A stretch of 51,382 nt of DNA from Companilactobacillus mindensis DSM 14500 (GCF_001434275.1 NZ_AZEZ01000086.1:1-51382), one strand, 5' to 3'. Shown: positions 1-8,127, counted from the first letter of the stretch. Numbers and translations: made by a program. Notes: a model not told the origin generated them from the letters alone.

Positions 1-19
1 ATGCCGGGCGCACTACACT

Positions 20-57
20 AATAGGTCATCCAAAAATCAGCTGGATGACCTATTTTT
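20..57 (+). terminator. Rho-independent terminator
   Basis: A 13-bp perfect stem (20-32 with 42-54) around a 9-base loop is followed by a T-rich run on the plus strand. The stem shares its core ATAGGYCATCC with hairpins at 4458-4491 and 22050-22080. Confidence 0.75.
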
Positions 58-101
58 AGTACTGTTTTAAATAAAATATAAAATCATTAGATTTAAAGTT
101 T

Positions 102-125
102 TAATACTACTAATGTAAAACAAAT
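102..125. repeat. 24-base intergenic repeat, copy 1
   Basis: This sequence begins TAATACTACTAATG and matches 4522-4545 at 23 of 24 positions. Both copies follow, at 31-45 bases, a terminator hairpin with the same ATAGGYCATCC stem. Here the repeat lies just upstream of the structured RNA and may contribute a promoter (TAATAC or TAATGT as a -10), but I see no convincing -35. Its function is unknown. Confidence 0.5.
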
Positions 126-138
126 AAAAAACCGTTTA

Positions 139-308
139 GTCTGGAATGGAATCCCGGCGGATGCTCAGCCGTGGTAGTCTCTTGGCTGGCGTACTTTGCC
201 AGGTTAGAGACAGACAAACTTAGAGACAATTTGAACCGTAATTGGCTCTAAGTTGCTCTCACAGCGTTCCAGCAATCCGCCGGGATTTCATGGAAGACGG
301 CAGTGAAC
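139..308 (+). ncRNA. Structured RNA element, copy 1
   Basis: This 170-base element is 93% identical to 24607-24776. Helices seen: closing helix 139-142/295-298; long helix 146-162/275-291, which includes one G-U pair; hairpin 177-190/198-211 with two mismatches; hairpin 217-225/246-254 continued by 227-231/240-244. All 12 differences between the copies keep these helices: four double compensations (153/284, 155/282, 158/279, 179/209), two wobble changes (184, 218) and two changes in apical loops (193, 237). The G-U pairs would be A-C on the other strand, so the plus strand is the RNA strand. The unpaired segments 163-176 and 255-274 are identical in both copies. I do not recognise a known RNA class, and no clear terminator follows. 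Confidence 0.75.
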
Positions 309-370
309 AACCAAATTTGAAAAAGAACCGAAATACTGAATCAGAAACGATTTTTTGTTTTTTAGTTCAA

Positions 371-2545
371 TTATTTAATGTCATCGATTGATGCAAATTC
401 ATTTGTAGCGACACGATAATATGTTTTGTTATTGAATTTAGTGACACGATCTGATTTCCAACTGGAGTTGCTTCCTAAAGCCCGATTACCGATCAAATCA
501 TCTTGAGCATCCTTTAAACGTGCTGTTCGATCATTTTTAATCGTTACAACGCGGTTGCTTGGAATATAAACATAAACATCATTAGCTTTGATCCATTCGT
601 TTGTAGCAACACGATAGTATTCTTCCCCATCAACTGATGTTATTTCGTCAGAGAACCAGTCGGTTCCTTTAGCCAAAGCACGAGTTCCTGATTTTACCAT
701 AGTGTTATCTTCAAGTTTGTATAAATTGAAGTAATTTTGATTAAAGTGAGTTGAAACCAAATTTGGTTCATGAACAATCGTTGGTTTATCAACATATTGA
801 ACTACGTCATGGTTCACAACTACTGTGTGCGTAGTGTTTCCAGAATTACCGTTGCTACTGTTACCAATCTTTGTATATTCAGCTTTATCAAGTGCCGTAA
901 TCGTTCCGTCATCATTGACCTTGGCTCTGACTTTTTTAGTATCAGTCGTATAACCTGGTTTATCTGGAACATTGACAAAGATAATTTGGCCTTCTTTGCC
1001 AGTTGTTGGTTCGGATTGCACATCGCCAATATTCGAACTGATTGTTACCGGTTTAGTAACTGAAGGTGTATCTAATGTATAAGTTCCTTGGACAGAATCA
1101 GTAGCTGAGATTCCATCTGGACTAATTTTTTTACTCTTATCACCTTCATTTAGCCATTCTGCATTGCTGGAACCATTTGTTGGTAGTGTGACTGTTGAAT
1201 TAGATAACTTAAAGTTAGCGCCAAAGTTGATTTTGGTAAGACTGTTATCACCTTTAAAGACATCATCCGATGTATCAACTTTACCAGTATTCAATGACGA
1301 AAGATCAACGTCATTTAGAATTGGATCATTGGCAAACATTTCGCTAATATCTGTCATTGCGTTAGCATTTTTCAAAGAACTCAAATCAACCTTTTCAAGA
1401 TTTGCGTTGTTACTCAAAAGGCCAGAAATATCTTTAGCACTAGCAAGGTCCCAATTTAAACCGGAAACGTTATTCAAGTTAGTGTTGGAGAGCATGCCAT
1501 AGATTGATTCCACTTTGCTTGTATCCCAATTGGCAATTGGCGTTACATCATTAACTTTGGTGTGGGCAAACATGTTAGACATATCAGTTGCCGCACTTGT
1601 ATTCCATTTAGATATTGGCGTTAGATTCGAAACATTTGTTCCAGCAAATAAACCAGTCATTGATTGAGCTTGAGATACGTTCCAATTTGAAACAGGAGAC
1701 AAGTCGCTGATCTTATCGTTATAAAACATTGCTGTCATATCGTTGAGATTATTTGGTTGCCAATTTTGTAAGCCATCTAAGCTCGTAATCGGTGTGGAAC
1801 TGAACATTTCTTCCCCATTGTTCAAGCTTGTTGGTTGCCAATTTGATAATGGTTTAAGTGAAGTAATCTTCGAACCAGAGAACATGCCGTTCGCTGAAGT
1901 TACTTTTGAAACATTCCATCCAGAAATTGGTGTTAGGTCTGTGATTGGTGTATTTGCAAACATTGCATCCATCTTGGTTACATTATCAACGTTTAATTTG
2001 CCAACTTGAGATAAGTCCTTCAAACCAGTGTTATCAAACATTCCCGACATATCGGTTACCTTTGAAGTATCAAAATTTTCTGGATTAGCAATATTCTCTA
2101 AATACTTCAGTCCTTTAAAAAGACTTCTAGAATTAGAATCTGCCGTTGTTTTTCCATCGAATGAAACAGTTTTAATGCTATCGGCATATTTACTAAATGG
2201 TGAGGTGATAGAATTTTCATCCATTGCAGGCAATTGGCCGCCTTGGATATGTAGGACACCGTCATTCGTCAAATTCCATTCAACATCTCCGAGTTTTCCT
2301 GAAGCAGTTGCAGTACTAGGAGCGCCAACCGAACCATCAGTGTCGTCAGTATTCAAACTTGTATTAAAATCGTTAGCCTCACCAGCTTTAGCTAATCTTG
2401 CTTTATCTTGCGCAGTTAACTGTGAATCAGCATTATCAGATAATTCGTCAGCCTTTACGGTTAATTCTTGCGTAGCTATTGGAGCCGCTAATAACAATAC
2501 ATTTAGTATGGCTACTGAGATCATTTTCCCTTTTCTATACATCAT
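371..2545 (-). CDS. BspA-like surface protein with S-layer-type wall-binding repeats
   Basis: This is a secreted protein of about 724 residues. I chose the ATG at 2545 (a second ATG follows at 2542) because GGAGGGA sits five bases upstream; the longer reading frame has no such site. Residues 1-30 form a signal peptide. Residues about 110-450 carry eight or more BspA/DUF285 repeats (MSGMF, MDAMF, MTAMF, MSNMF followed by an asparagine-rich turn and a WNVS-type segment). A beta-rich domain follows, then two C-terminal SLAP-like repeats, each ending in YYRVATNE, which in lactobacilli bind the cell wall non-covalently. There is no LPxTG anchor. The likely role is adhesion or surface display; the ligand is unknown. 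It appears to be a single-gene unit. Confidence 0.85.
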   Translation of the reverse strand: MMYRKGKMISVAILNVLLLAAPIATQELTVKADELSDNADSQLTAQDKARLAKAGEANDFNTSLNTDDTDGSVGAPSTATASGKLGDVEWNLTNDGVLHIQGGQLPAMDENSITSPFSKYADSIKTVSFDGKTTADSNSRSLFKGLKYLENIANPENFDTSKVTDMSGMFDNTGLKDLSQVGKLNVDNVTKMDAMFANTPITDLTPISGWNVSKVTSANGMFSGSKITSLKPLSNWQPTSLNNGEEMFSSTPITSLDGLQNWQPNNLNDMTAMFYNDKISDLSPVSNWNVSQAQSMTGLFAGTNVSNLTPISKWNTSAATDMSNMFAHTKVNDVTPIANWDTSKVESIYGMLSNTNLNNVSGLNWDLASAKDISGLLSNNANLEKVDLSSLKNANAMTDISEMFANDPILNDVDLSSLNTGKVDTSDDVFKGDNSLTKINFGANFKLSNSTVTLPTNGSSNAEWLNEGDKSKKISPDGISATDSVQGTYTLDTPSVTKPVTISSNIGDVQSEPTTGKEGQIIFVNVPDKPGYTTDTKKVRAKVNDDGTITALDKAEYTKIGNSSNGNSGNTTHTVVVNHDVVQYVDKPTIVHEPNLVSTHFNQNYFNLYKLEDNTMVKSGTRALAKGTDWFSDEITSVDGEEYYRVATNEWIKANDVYVYIPSNRVVTIKNDRTARLKDAQDDLIGNRALGSNSSWKSDRVTKFNNKTYYRVATNEFASIDDIK

Positions 2546-2810
2546 AAAAATCTCCCTCCGATTTTTACTTCCATTAATTAAAATAATATTTATAAATATT
2601 ATAATTTCAATGGTGGTTGACATATAGTCAAATATTATAATCAAGTTTATCAAAACCGAGTAATAATTATTCAATACAATGTGTTTTTAAATATTAGTTC
2701 CTGCAATTTTGGAATAAATAATAATCTTCAATTATATTGTTCATTTTCAGGTTACTTTATATGTCAATTATGCTAACTTGAAACTAAGAATTCTTTTTGG
2801 AGGTATCTTT

Positions 2811-3488
2811 ATGAAACTCCGACATAAAATATTTTTCATTACCGTTGGAATCTTAGGATTGATTGGGCTTTTCTACGCCATTTGGATCAACTACAAAGCA
2901 GTTGTCGAAACTTTTACGGCATACGCATTTGACCGACAAACTTTGATCAATCTTTTACGCCATCAAGGTAAACACAATGCAATTTTATTCATGGCCGTTA
3001 TAGCGATTGGTTCGGCCATTCCTGGTATGCCTATTGGAGCAGTGGCAGTCCTTTCGGGAGTCTGTTTCGGAAACTGGCTCGGCTTTGGTATTAATATTTT
3101 TGGAATCGTCATTGGTAATTTATTGGCTATCTTCATCTTGGGAAGCTTTCCCCACAAGGCACGTCCCAGCAAATTCCGTCCCATCGCCGATCATTTGAAA
3201 AACATGCATCACCCACGGATCGGTTTGAGTATCGGCTATACGGTCCCAATGTTGCCAACCCTATTAGTTAATTATGCCGCCATTGAAATGCACCTTAATC
3301 TGAAAAATAAAGCTCTCTGCATCTTCTTAGGGTCTTTACCAGTTTCATTTCTCTATGCTTTCGGTGGCAATGAATTGCTTTTTGGAAACACTAAAGCAGT
3401 GATTATCACCGTCATCTTAGTGATCTTATTAGTTGGCCTTTACGAGATTGTCCGTAGAGACCAACGTATCAAAAATCAAATCGATTAA
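2811..3488 (+). CDS. TVP38/TMEM64 (VTT-domain) membrane protein
   Basis: This is an integral membrane protein of about 225 residues. The ATG at 2811 has an ideal TTGGAGG site ten bases upstream; an upstream TTG at 2778 is in frame but has no ribosome site. Five to six hydrophobic segments surround a central VTT/DedA-type region with the PGMPIGAVAVLSG re-entrant-like segment and a VPMLPTLLVNY segment. The family includes lipid-handling membrane proteins, but the activity of this member cannot be read from the sequence. The NFACT-R gene starts 18 bases after its stop, so the two are probably co-transcribed. Confidence 0.8.
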   Translation: MKLRHKIFFITVGILGLIGLFYAIWINYKAVVETFTAYAFDRQTLINLLRHQGKHNAILFMAVIAIGSAIPGMPIGAVAVLSGVCFGNWLGFGINIFGIVIGNLLAIFILGSFPHKARPSKFRPIADHLKNMHHPRIGLSIGYTVPMLPTLLVNYAAIEMHLNLKNKALCIFLGSLPVSFLYAFGGNELLFGNTKAVIITVILVILLVGLYEIVRRDQRIKNQID

Positions 3489-3506
3489 ACAAAGCGAGGC
3501 CTTTTC

Positions 3507-4376
3507 ATGGAATCAGAACCAACTATCACTGAACAAGTTATTGAAGCAATGCAATTTCAAATACATCACACTAAAAAACAAATCGAATCATTGAACAAAG
3601 CCCTAAAACACGTCAGTGATGCTAGTGAATTACAGACTAAAGGGATTCTTTTGAAGACTTATGTGAAAAAAATCAAGCCCAAGTCTTCCAGCGTAACGTT
3701 ACCTGATTATCATAACGCCGGTCAAAGTCTTACCATTCGCCTAGATCCAACAAAGAGCATCATGAAAAATGCCGACAATTATTTCCATCGTTATCATCGT
3801 GAAAAACACGGTTTGGAAACCATTCAAACTAACTTAGTTAAGGCCAAAGAAGCTTTGCAAGCTCAACTAGAACGCCAACAAAACATTGACCTCCAAAATC
3901 TTGAAATGGTCCAAAAGATCCGCCAACAATTAATCGACGAAGGGGCTTTAAAGACCAAGGTTCTCCACTCGTCCAAGGCTCCCGAACCTGCCCATCCAAG
4001 ACGTTTCTATACAACTGATAATGTATTAGTTGAAGTTGGGAAGAACAGTGTTCAAAATGATCATTTAACATTAACTGCCAAAAAGGATTACTACTGGATG
4101 CACGTCAGCGATTTGGCCGGTTCCCACGTAGTCATTCACAGTGTCGATCCATCTGAACAGACGTTACTAGAAGCGGCCAGTTTAGCAGCCTATTACAGTA
4201 AAGGCCGTGGTTTAAAGAGCGTTCCTGTCGATGTCTTGAAAGTTCGTCAATTGCACAAGCCTAAGGGCGCCAAAGCCGGTTTAGTCATGTTTACCGGTAA
4301 ATCTGATACTTTAACCGTCTATCCAGATGGTGAAATGGCGAAACGTTTAGCTGAAAAAAATAAATCTGACTCATAA
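3507..4376 (+). CDS. Stand-alone coiled coil plus NFACT-R domain protein (truncated RqcH-like)
   Basis: This 289-residue protein corresponds to the C-terminal half of RqcH/Rqc2 (about 560-570 residues), the factor that adds alanine tails on stalled large ribosomal subunits. Residues 1-155 match the coiled-coil arm, including the LDPTKSIMKNADNYFHRYH stretch seen in full-length members. Residues about 175-280 form the NFACT-R (DUF814) domain with YYWMHVSDLAGSHVVIHS, AAYYSKGR and KPKGAKAGLV. The NFACT-N and helix-hairpin-helix parts are absent. The ATG at 3507 follows GCGAGG, and no in-frame remnant of an N-terminal half lies upstream: the previous gene is a membrane protein. It looks like an intact short paralogue rather than a recent truncation. 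RNA or ribosome binding is inferred from the family. Confidence 0.8.
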   Translation: MESEPTITEQVIEAMQFQIHHTKKQIESLNKALKHVSDASELQTKGILLKTYVKKIKPKSSSVTLPDYHNAGQSLTIRLDPTKSIMKNADNYFHRYHREKHGLETIQTNLVKAKEALQAQLERQQNIDLQNLEMVQKIRQQLIDEGALKTKVLHSSKAPEPAHPRRFYTTDNVLVEVGKNSVQNDHLTLTAKKDYYWMHVSDLAGSHVVIHSVDPSEQTLLEAASLAAYYSKGRGLKSVPVDVLKVRQLHKPKGAKAGLVMFTGKSDTLTVYPDGEMAKRLAEKNKSDS

Positions 4377-4457
4377 TTTCTCAAAAAAAGACCAACATTT
4401 TTATCAAAGAAGTTCTTTCTGAATTTTGGTTACATACGATTATTTAGACACACTTAA

Positions 4458-4494
4458 TAGGCCATCCTCAAAATTGGATGACTTATTTTTAATA
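4458..4494 (+). terminator. Terminator after the NFACT-R gene
   Basis: A 12-bp stem with one wobble and one mismatch (4458-4469 with 4478-4489) is followed by a T run on the plus strand. It is related in sequence to the hairpin at 20-57. Confidence 0.65.
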
Positions 4495-4521
4495 TACTTT
4501 TCATTATTAGCATTTCCTCCC

Positions 4522-4545
4522 TAATACTACCAATGTAAAACAAAT
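4522..4545. repeat. 24-base intergenic repeat, copy 2
   Basis: It differs from 102-125 at one position (C for T at the tenth base) and, like that copy, lies downstream of an ATAGGYCATCC hairpin. No structured RNA follows here. Confidence 0.5.
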
Positions 4546-4598
4546 TCGTGTATCCTTCTTTCAATCTCCGATTCTGCAAAGGTTCTAAGCGTGCAAAA

Positions 4599-4630
4599 AA
4601 GCAGTGTGACTGGTGAAGTCAGCACTGCTT
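4599..4630 (-). terminator. Terminator of the metal ABC/gtrA operon
   Basis: The arms 4599-4611 and 4617-4630 pair with one bulged base, and a run of six Ts follows on the minus strand. It is correctly placed to end transcription 20-50 bases beyond the GtrA stop codon. Confidence 0.8.
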
Positions 4631-4638
4631 AATGATAC

Positions 4639-4648
4639 CGTTATAACG
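4639..4648. repeat. Palindrome CGTTATAACG, site 1
   Basis: A perfect 10-base palindrome, extended here to 14 bases (ACCGTTATAACGGT), just beyond the gtrA stop codon. Identical decamers occur at 27574, 33226 and 40609. Confidence 0.45.
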
Positions 4649-4649
4649 G

Positions 4650-5060
4650 TTATTTACGTTTCCTAAAAATAATAAACTTACTAAAAATATAGTTCAAAGC
4701 AATAACTACTACATTATCAAAGACCTTAACAATCAAAGCATTAATGCCGAACAATGAAACACCAATCGTCATGATACCTTGATCCATGACCCAAGAAGCT
4801 CCTCTGAATAGGAAAAATGAAATCATCTCTGTCCAAAAGGCTTTCCAGGTAGTCGTATGCGAATTGAATACCCACAATTTATTAGTTACGTAGGCAAACA
4901 GAACTGACAACCAATAAGCTAGGAAATTCGCAATTTGATAATTCCAGTGGAGAGTGTGCCACAACAAGCCGAAGGCACCGATATTTACTAATGTTGTCAA
5001 AACTCCAAAAAATACATAAGGAATTGCATCTTTATATTTATTCCATAATTCTTTTATCAT
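4650..5060 (-). CDS. GtrA family membrane protein
   Basis: This small integral membrane protein (136 residues, four predicted helices) has the GtrA layout: an N-terminal YVFFGVLTTLVNIGAFGLLW helix, an NYQIANFLAYWLSVLFAYVTN segment and a C-terminal basic FRKRK tail. GtrA proteins are proposed to flip or help present lipid-linked sugars made by GtrB-type glycosyltransferases for wall polymer decoration. Its ATG lies 12 bases after the permease stop, so it is the last gene of the metal-transporter operon. A GtrB-like enzyme is encoded far away at 46306-47238; partnership is only an inference. Confidence 0.8.
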   Translation of the reverse strand: MIKELWNKYKDAIPYVFFGVLTTLVNIGAFGLLWHTLHWNYQIANFLAYWLSVLFAYVTNKLWVFNSHTTTWKAFWTEMISFFLFRGASWVMDQGIMTIGVSLFGINALIVKVFDNVVVIALNYIFSKFIIFRKRK

Positions 5061-5072
5061 TTAAACATGTCC

Positions 5073-5870
5073 TTAATGGTTTAATTTCCAATTTTTGTAG
5101 CTTAATCCTAAGAAATATGCGATAACCTCGAAGGTTGAGATGAAGAAAGTCACTGGCCAATTAGTAACGAAGGCCAAATACAATCCCAACCAAACTCCAG
5201 CTAATGACAAGCCTACCGATACCATGATCAATTTAGGCACCGTGTGAACGACATATTTAGCAGTAGCTCCTGGCAATGTCAAAAGAACAAAGACCAACAG
5301 CGAACCTACGATCTGGGCCCCAATACTGACACTCAGAGCCAAAGTTACCAAAAAGGCAATCGACAGTAGTCGAGTCTTCAAACCGGCCGCACGGGCGCCA
5401 ATATGGTCAAATGAATCAAATGCCAATGGCTTATAGAAAATAATAAAAACAAAAATCACGAATAAGGCCAAAATCATCAATTGATTAACTTCTTTAGAAC
5501 TGATGCCGACAATACTTCCGAACAAGATATTCGTCGCATAGCTGCTAGATTCAGAAGATAACGACAAGAACAAGATACCCAAACCAATAAATAACGATGA
5601 TATCGCACTGATCGAGGCCTCTCTTCTGGATGATTCCGAACTCAAACTACCGACGGCAATCGAGCTGACCAAAGTAAACAGGATCATCCCTGCCAATGGC
5701 GAAATTCCTACTAAGATACCAAACGATGCTCCCGCAAAACCAATTTCTGACAGTGTATGCGAAAGAAAAGACATATTTCTCGATACTACGAATACACCGA
5801 CTAACCCAGCCGTTATCGCAATAAAGGTACTGGCAATAAAGGCTTCTCTCATAAATTCATATCCAAACAT
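5073..5870 (-). CDS. Zinc/manganese ABC transporter permease
   Basis: This 265-residue polytopic protein is an ABC-3 family permease (AdcB/ZnuB/MntB type) with about eight hydrophobic helices and typical segments such as GLVGVFVVSRNMSFLSHTLS and GSLLVFVLLTLPGATAKY. It forms the membrane channel for a divalent metal brought by the lipoprotein encoded at 6544. It starts two bases after the ATPase stop, so translation is likely coupled. Substrate choice between zinc and manganese cannot be decided from sequence alone. Confidence 0.88.
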   Translation of the reverse strand: MFGYEFMREAFIASTFIAITAGLVGVFVVSRNMSFLSHTLSEIGFAGASFGILVGISPLAGMILFTLVSSIAVGSLSSESSRREASISAISSLFIGLGILFLSLSSESSSYATNILFGSIVGISSKEVNQLMILALFVIFVFIIFYKPLAFDSFDHIGARAAGLKTRLLSIAFLVTLALSVSIGAQIVGSLLVFVLLTLPGATAKYVVHTVPKLIMVSVGLSLAGVWLGLYLAFVTNWPVTFFISTFEVIAYFLGLSYKNWKLNH

Positions 5871-5872
5871 AA

Positions 5873-6541
5873 TTAACCACCCATCTCAAACATATCTTCT
5901 GAAACATCGCTCACATGAACTTCTTCTAGCGTCTTATTCTTGAAAAATAAAGCTCGGCTAGTGTATTTCTTCGTCAATTCATAGTCGTGAGTGATGAAGA
6001 TGACAGTTAAATTATATTTTTCATTCAATTCTTGCACTAGATCCATCAGTTGCATCTTAACTTCAACATCCAAACTGGCCGTCGATTCATCCAAAATCAA
6101 AATCTTAGGATCATTCAACAACGACTGTGCCAAGTAAGCTTTTTGTTTCTCACCACCTGAAGCTAGTCCTAAAGGACGGTCCTTGAGTTGAGTCAGCTTG
6201 GTCTTTTCCAGGATTCGTTTGATCGTCTCATTATCTTGTTTACGTTTAGCAGGACTAAGCGTGAACTTCAAGTTCAAACGGACGAACTGTTCAATGTTCA
6301 ATGGGTAGTCGAGATCAATATTGCGAAATTGGGGAACATATCCAATATTTTGTTTCTTATCGATCAGCAATTTACCACTAGTTTCCTTCTCCAACCCCAT
6401 CATAATCTTGACTAGGGTCGTCTTTCCGGAACCGTTGGGACCGATCAAACTGATAAAGTCGCCATCATTGATCTTAAAATTAACATTTTCAAATACCAGT
6501 TGCTTGCCGAAGCGCTTGGTTAAATTCTTTGCCTCAATCAC
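5873..6541 (-). CDS. Zinc/manganese ABC transporter ATP-binding protein
   Basis: This 222-residue ATPase energises the importer. Walker A is GPNGSGKTT (about residue 34), the signature is a degenerate LASGGEKQK, Walker B is ILILDES and the switch histidine lies in IFITHDYEL. The start is GTG at 6541, with GGAG about nine bases upstream. The gene begins two bases after the binding-protein stop and is followed two bases later by the permease. The order binding protein, ATPase, permease is standard for AdcACB-type operons. Confidence 0.9.
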   Translation of the reverse strand: MIEAKNLTKRFGKQLVFENVNFKINDGDFISLIGPNGSGKTTLVKIMMGLEKETSGKLLIDKKQNIGYVPQFRNIDLDYPLNIEQFVRLNLKFTLSPAKRKQDNETIKRILEKTKLTQLKDRPLGLASGGEKQKAYLAQSLLNDPKILILDESTASLDVEVKMQLMDLVQELNEKYNLTVIFITHDYELTKKYTSRALFFKNKTLEEVHVSDVSEDMFEMGG

Positions 6542-6543
6542 AG

Positions 6544-7416
6544 TTATTTCTCCAATATCCTTTCAATCTGAGTAATATTGCCATTCATCCAATCATAATA
6601 GCCTAAATCGCTAGGCAGTGTTTCCGTAAAGTAAACGATGGGAACATGGTACTTCTTAGCTAGACTTGTCATCTTGGTAATAATACCGCTAGTTACTTGT
6701 TTATTGACAACTAAAAAACTGACCTCGTGATGCTTGAGTCCATTTTCCATATTCTTAACATCATCGATTGAAGGATCAGTATCGTCCTCAATCGCTTTAG
6801 CAAAGTGTGGATTAGCAATCGTTACTCCGAGATTATTCAAAAGATAGTAAGGTAAAGGTTCCGTGACGTAGGCTTTTTTGCCATTGGTATATTTCTTCAA
6901 CGCACGTTCTCTTTGGATTAAACTATCTAATTTTAAATCGTATTTCTTAAAATTAGCTTGATAATAAGCTTTATTTTTGGGGTCTACCTTGGCCATACGT
7001 TGATAGACGTTATAGCTTAGACGTTGAACATTTTTAACGCTAAACCAAATATGTTCGTTGGCCCCATCTTTTTTGCCTAAAATATTTCCAAAATCAATCA
7101 AATTTTTATTTTGACTATTGGCCGTAACAATTTTTTCGACCCAATCGTCGTAACCCAAGCCACTAGAAACGATCAAACGTGAATCAGCAATCAACTTGGC
7201 ATCGTTACTAGAAGGTGAAAAACTGTGGGGATCAACGTTGACCGACTTGATTATCGATTTGACTTCATATTTGTTACCCACAACGCTTTTGATCGGTTCA
7301 ATATATGTATTCACCGTTGTTGTGATGATTTTTTGAGATGTAGGCTTTTGACTGCATCCCCCTATAAATATCAGTAGCGAAAATAAAACAAATAAAAATA
7401 CTTTCCTTTTCCGCAT
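6544..7416 (-). CDS. Metal-binding lipoprotein of Zn/Mn ABC transporter
   Basis: This 290-residue cluster 9 (TroA/ZnuA/AdcA) solute-binding lipoprotein has a lipobox ending FIGGC (Cys21), so it is probably anchored outside the membrane. Likely metal ligands are His in NVDPHSFSPS, His in NEHIWFS, a third in the IANPHFAKAIE segment and an acidic residue near the C terminus. A His-rich loop, often seen in zinc-specific AdcA/ZnuA, is absent, which leaves manganese open. The ATG has GAGGAT six bases upstream. It heads the four-gene operon with ATPase, permease and GtrA. Confidence 0.87.
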   Translation of the reverse strand: MRKRKVFLFVLFSLLIFIGGCSQKPTSQKIITTTVNTYIEPIKSVVGNKYEVKSIIKSVNVDPHSFSPSSNDAKLIADSRLIVSSGLGYDDWVEKIVTANSQNKNLIDFGNILGKKDGANEHIWFSVKNVQRLSYNVYQRMAKVDPKNKAYYQANFKKYDLKLDSLIQRERALKKYTNGKKAYVTEPLPYYLLNNLGVTIANPHFAKAIEDDTDPSIDDVKNMENGLKHHEVSFLVVNKQVTSGIITKMTSLAKKYHVPIVYFTETLPSDLGYYDWMNGNITQIERILEK

Positions 7417-7534
7417 TTATTATCCTCTATTCAATAATTACTTAACTAAAATAGAGGCCCGCACAAAACATTTGTCTTGTACTGACCTCCTAAAAATATA
7501 ACTAATTATTATTGTAAAGGCAAGTTATCGCCTA

Positions 7535-8125
7535 TTACCAGATTTGGAAATATTGTCCATTAGTAGGAACTAAATAGCTTCCAACTGGTGTATCTGAATC
7601 TTTGCTATAAACATTGATTTGGTAGCCACTCACATTATTCCAAGTGACTTTACCGTTGGCAACGTATTGCGTTGTCGTCTTATCATACGTCGAGCTCAAC
7701 TTGTTAGCTAAGAAATCAACGGCTTGATCTGAAGTCGTCAAGTTAGTGCCTTGAGTTGTTTGATCTGTTTGATTTTGAGACGTACTTTGATTGTCGTTTG
7801 TTTGGGTACTAGAATTGTTGCTATTAGTATTGCCATTATTGTTAGTTTGGCCCGTTGTCGTACCAGCAGCATTTTGACTACTGTCAGTATTAGTATTTGA
7901 ACCAGACTTAGCATTATCATCATTTTTAGTTGTGCTGTCAGCAGTGGCCGAGTCATCAGATACTGTCGCTTTTTTAGTTGTGGATTTAGTGGCCTTCTTA
8001 GGGCTCTTCTTTTGAGTTTGTTCAGTATTAGCAGCTGATTGCGTGCTTGCCGATTGTTGGTTTGCACAACCAGCCAAAAGGATACCTGACAAGATAACTG
8101 TGAAAATCGATAATCTCTTAAACAT
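7535..8125 (-). CDS. Low-complexity lipoprotein
   Basis: This 196-residue protein starts with a lipoprotein signal (lipobox LLAGC, Cys19). A long Thr/Ser/Asn/Gln/Lys-rich linker (residues about 22-130) follows, then a compact C-terminal domain of about 65 residues ending in GQYFQIW. The linker probably spans the wall and exposes the C-terminal domain. I do not recognise that domain. The gene has an excellent AGGAGG site and its own promoter, which abuts a parS-like sequence. A hairpin with GAGG/CCTC ends (7451-7490) may terminate it. Confidence 0.75.
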   Translation of the reverse strand: MFKRLSIFTVILSGILLAGCANQQSASTQSAANTEQTQKKSPKKATKSTTKKATVSDDSATADSTTKNDDNAKSGSNTNTDSSQNAAGTTTGQTNNNGNTNSNNSSTQTNDNQSTSQNQTDQTTQGTNLTTSDQAVDFLANKLSSTYDKTTTQYVANGKVTWNNVSGYQINVYSKDSDTPVGSYLVPTNGQYFQIW

Positions 8126-8127
8126 GT

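Larger units (their letters stand above)
1..370. other. Gene-free left edge of window
   Basis: I see no protein gene in these 370 bases. They hold, in order, a terminator hairpin (20-57), a 24-base sequence repeated at 4522-4545, and a 170-base structured RNA element (139-308). The stretch ends at the stop codon of the minus-strand surface protein gene. The terminator presumably serves a plus-strand gene lying left of the window. Confidence 0.7.
4377..4649. other. Convergent intergenic region
   Basis: These 273 bases separate two convergent genes. They contain the plus-strand terminator (4458-4491), the second 24-base repeat (4522-4545), the minus-strand terminator of the metal transporter operon (4599-4630) and the palindrome ACCGTTATAACGGT (4637-4650). 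No small coding region with a ribosome site is visible. Confidence 0.6.

Noticed and set aside
139-308. Structured element as 6S RNA, RNase P RNA or T-box leader
   Set aside because: It lacks the long single hairpin with a central bubble of 6S, is too short for RNase P, and has no T-box sequence or downstream aminoacyl-tRNA or amino acid gene on the same strand.
139-308. Structured element as a MITE or IS remnant
   Set aside because: The ends are imperfectly inverted, but no target-site duplication is visible and the compensatory changes with conserved loops fit RNA selection better than transposon ends. It is not fully excluded.
2028-2627. 199-codon plus-strand open frame opposite the BspA-like gene
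   Set aside because: It is antisense to a clearly coding repeat protein, has no start signal and no recognisable domain.
7420-7470. AdcR operator upstream of the metal transporter operon
   Set aside because: Only a half-site resembling GTTAA is visible on the minus strand; there is no full palindrome.
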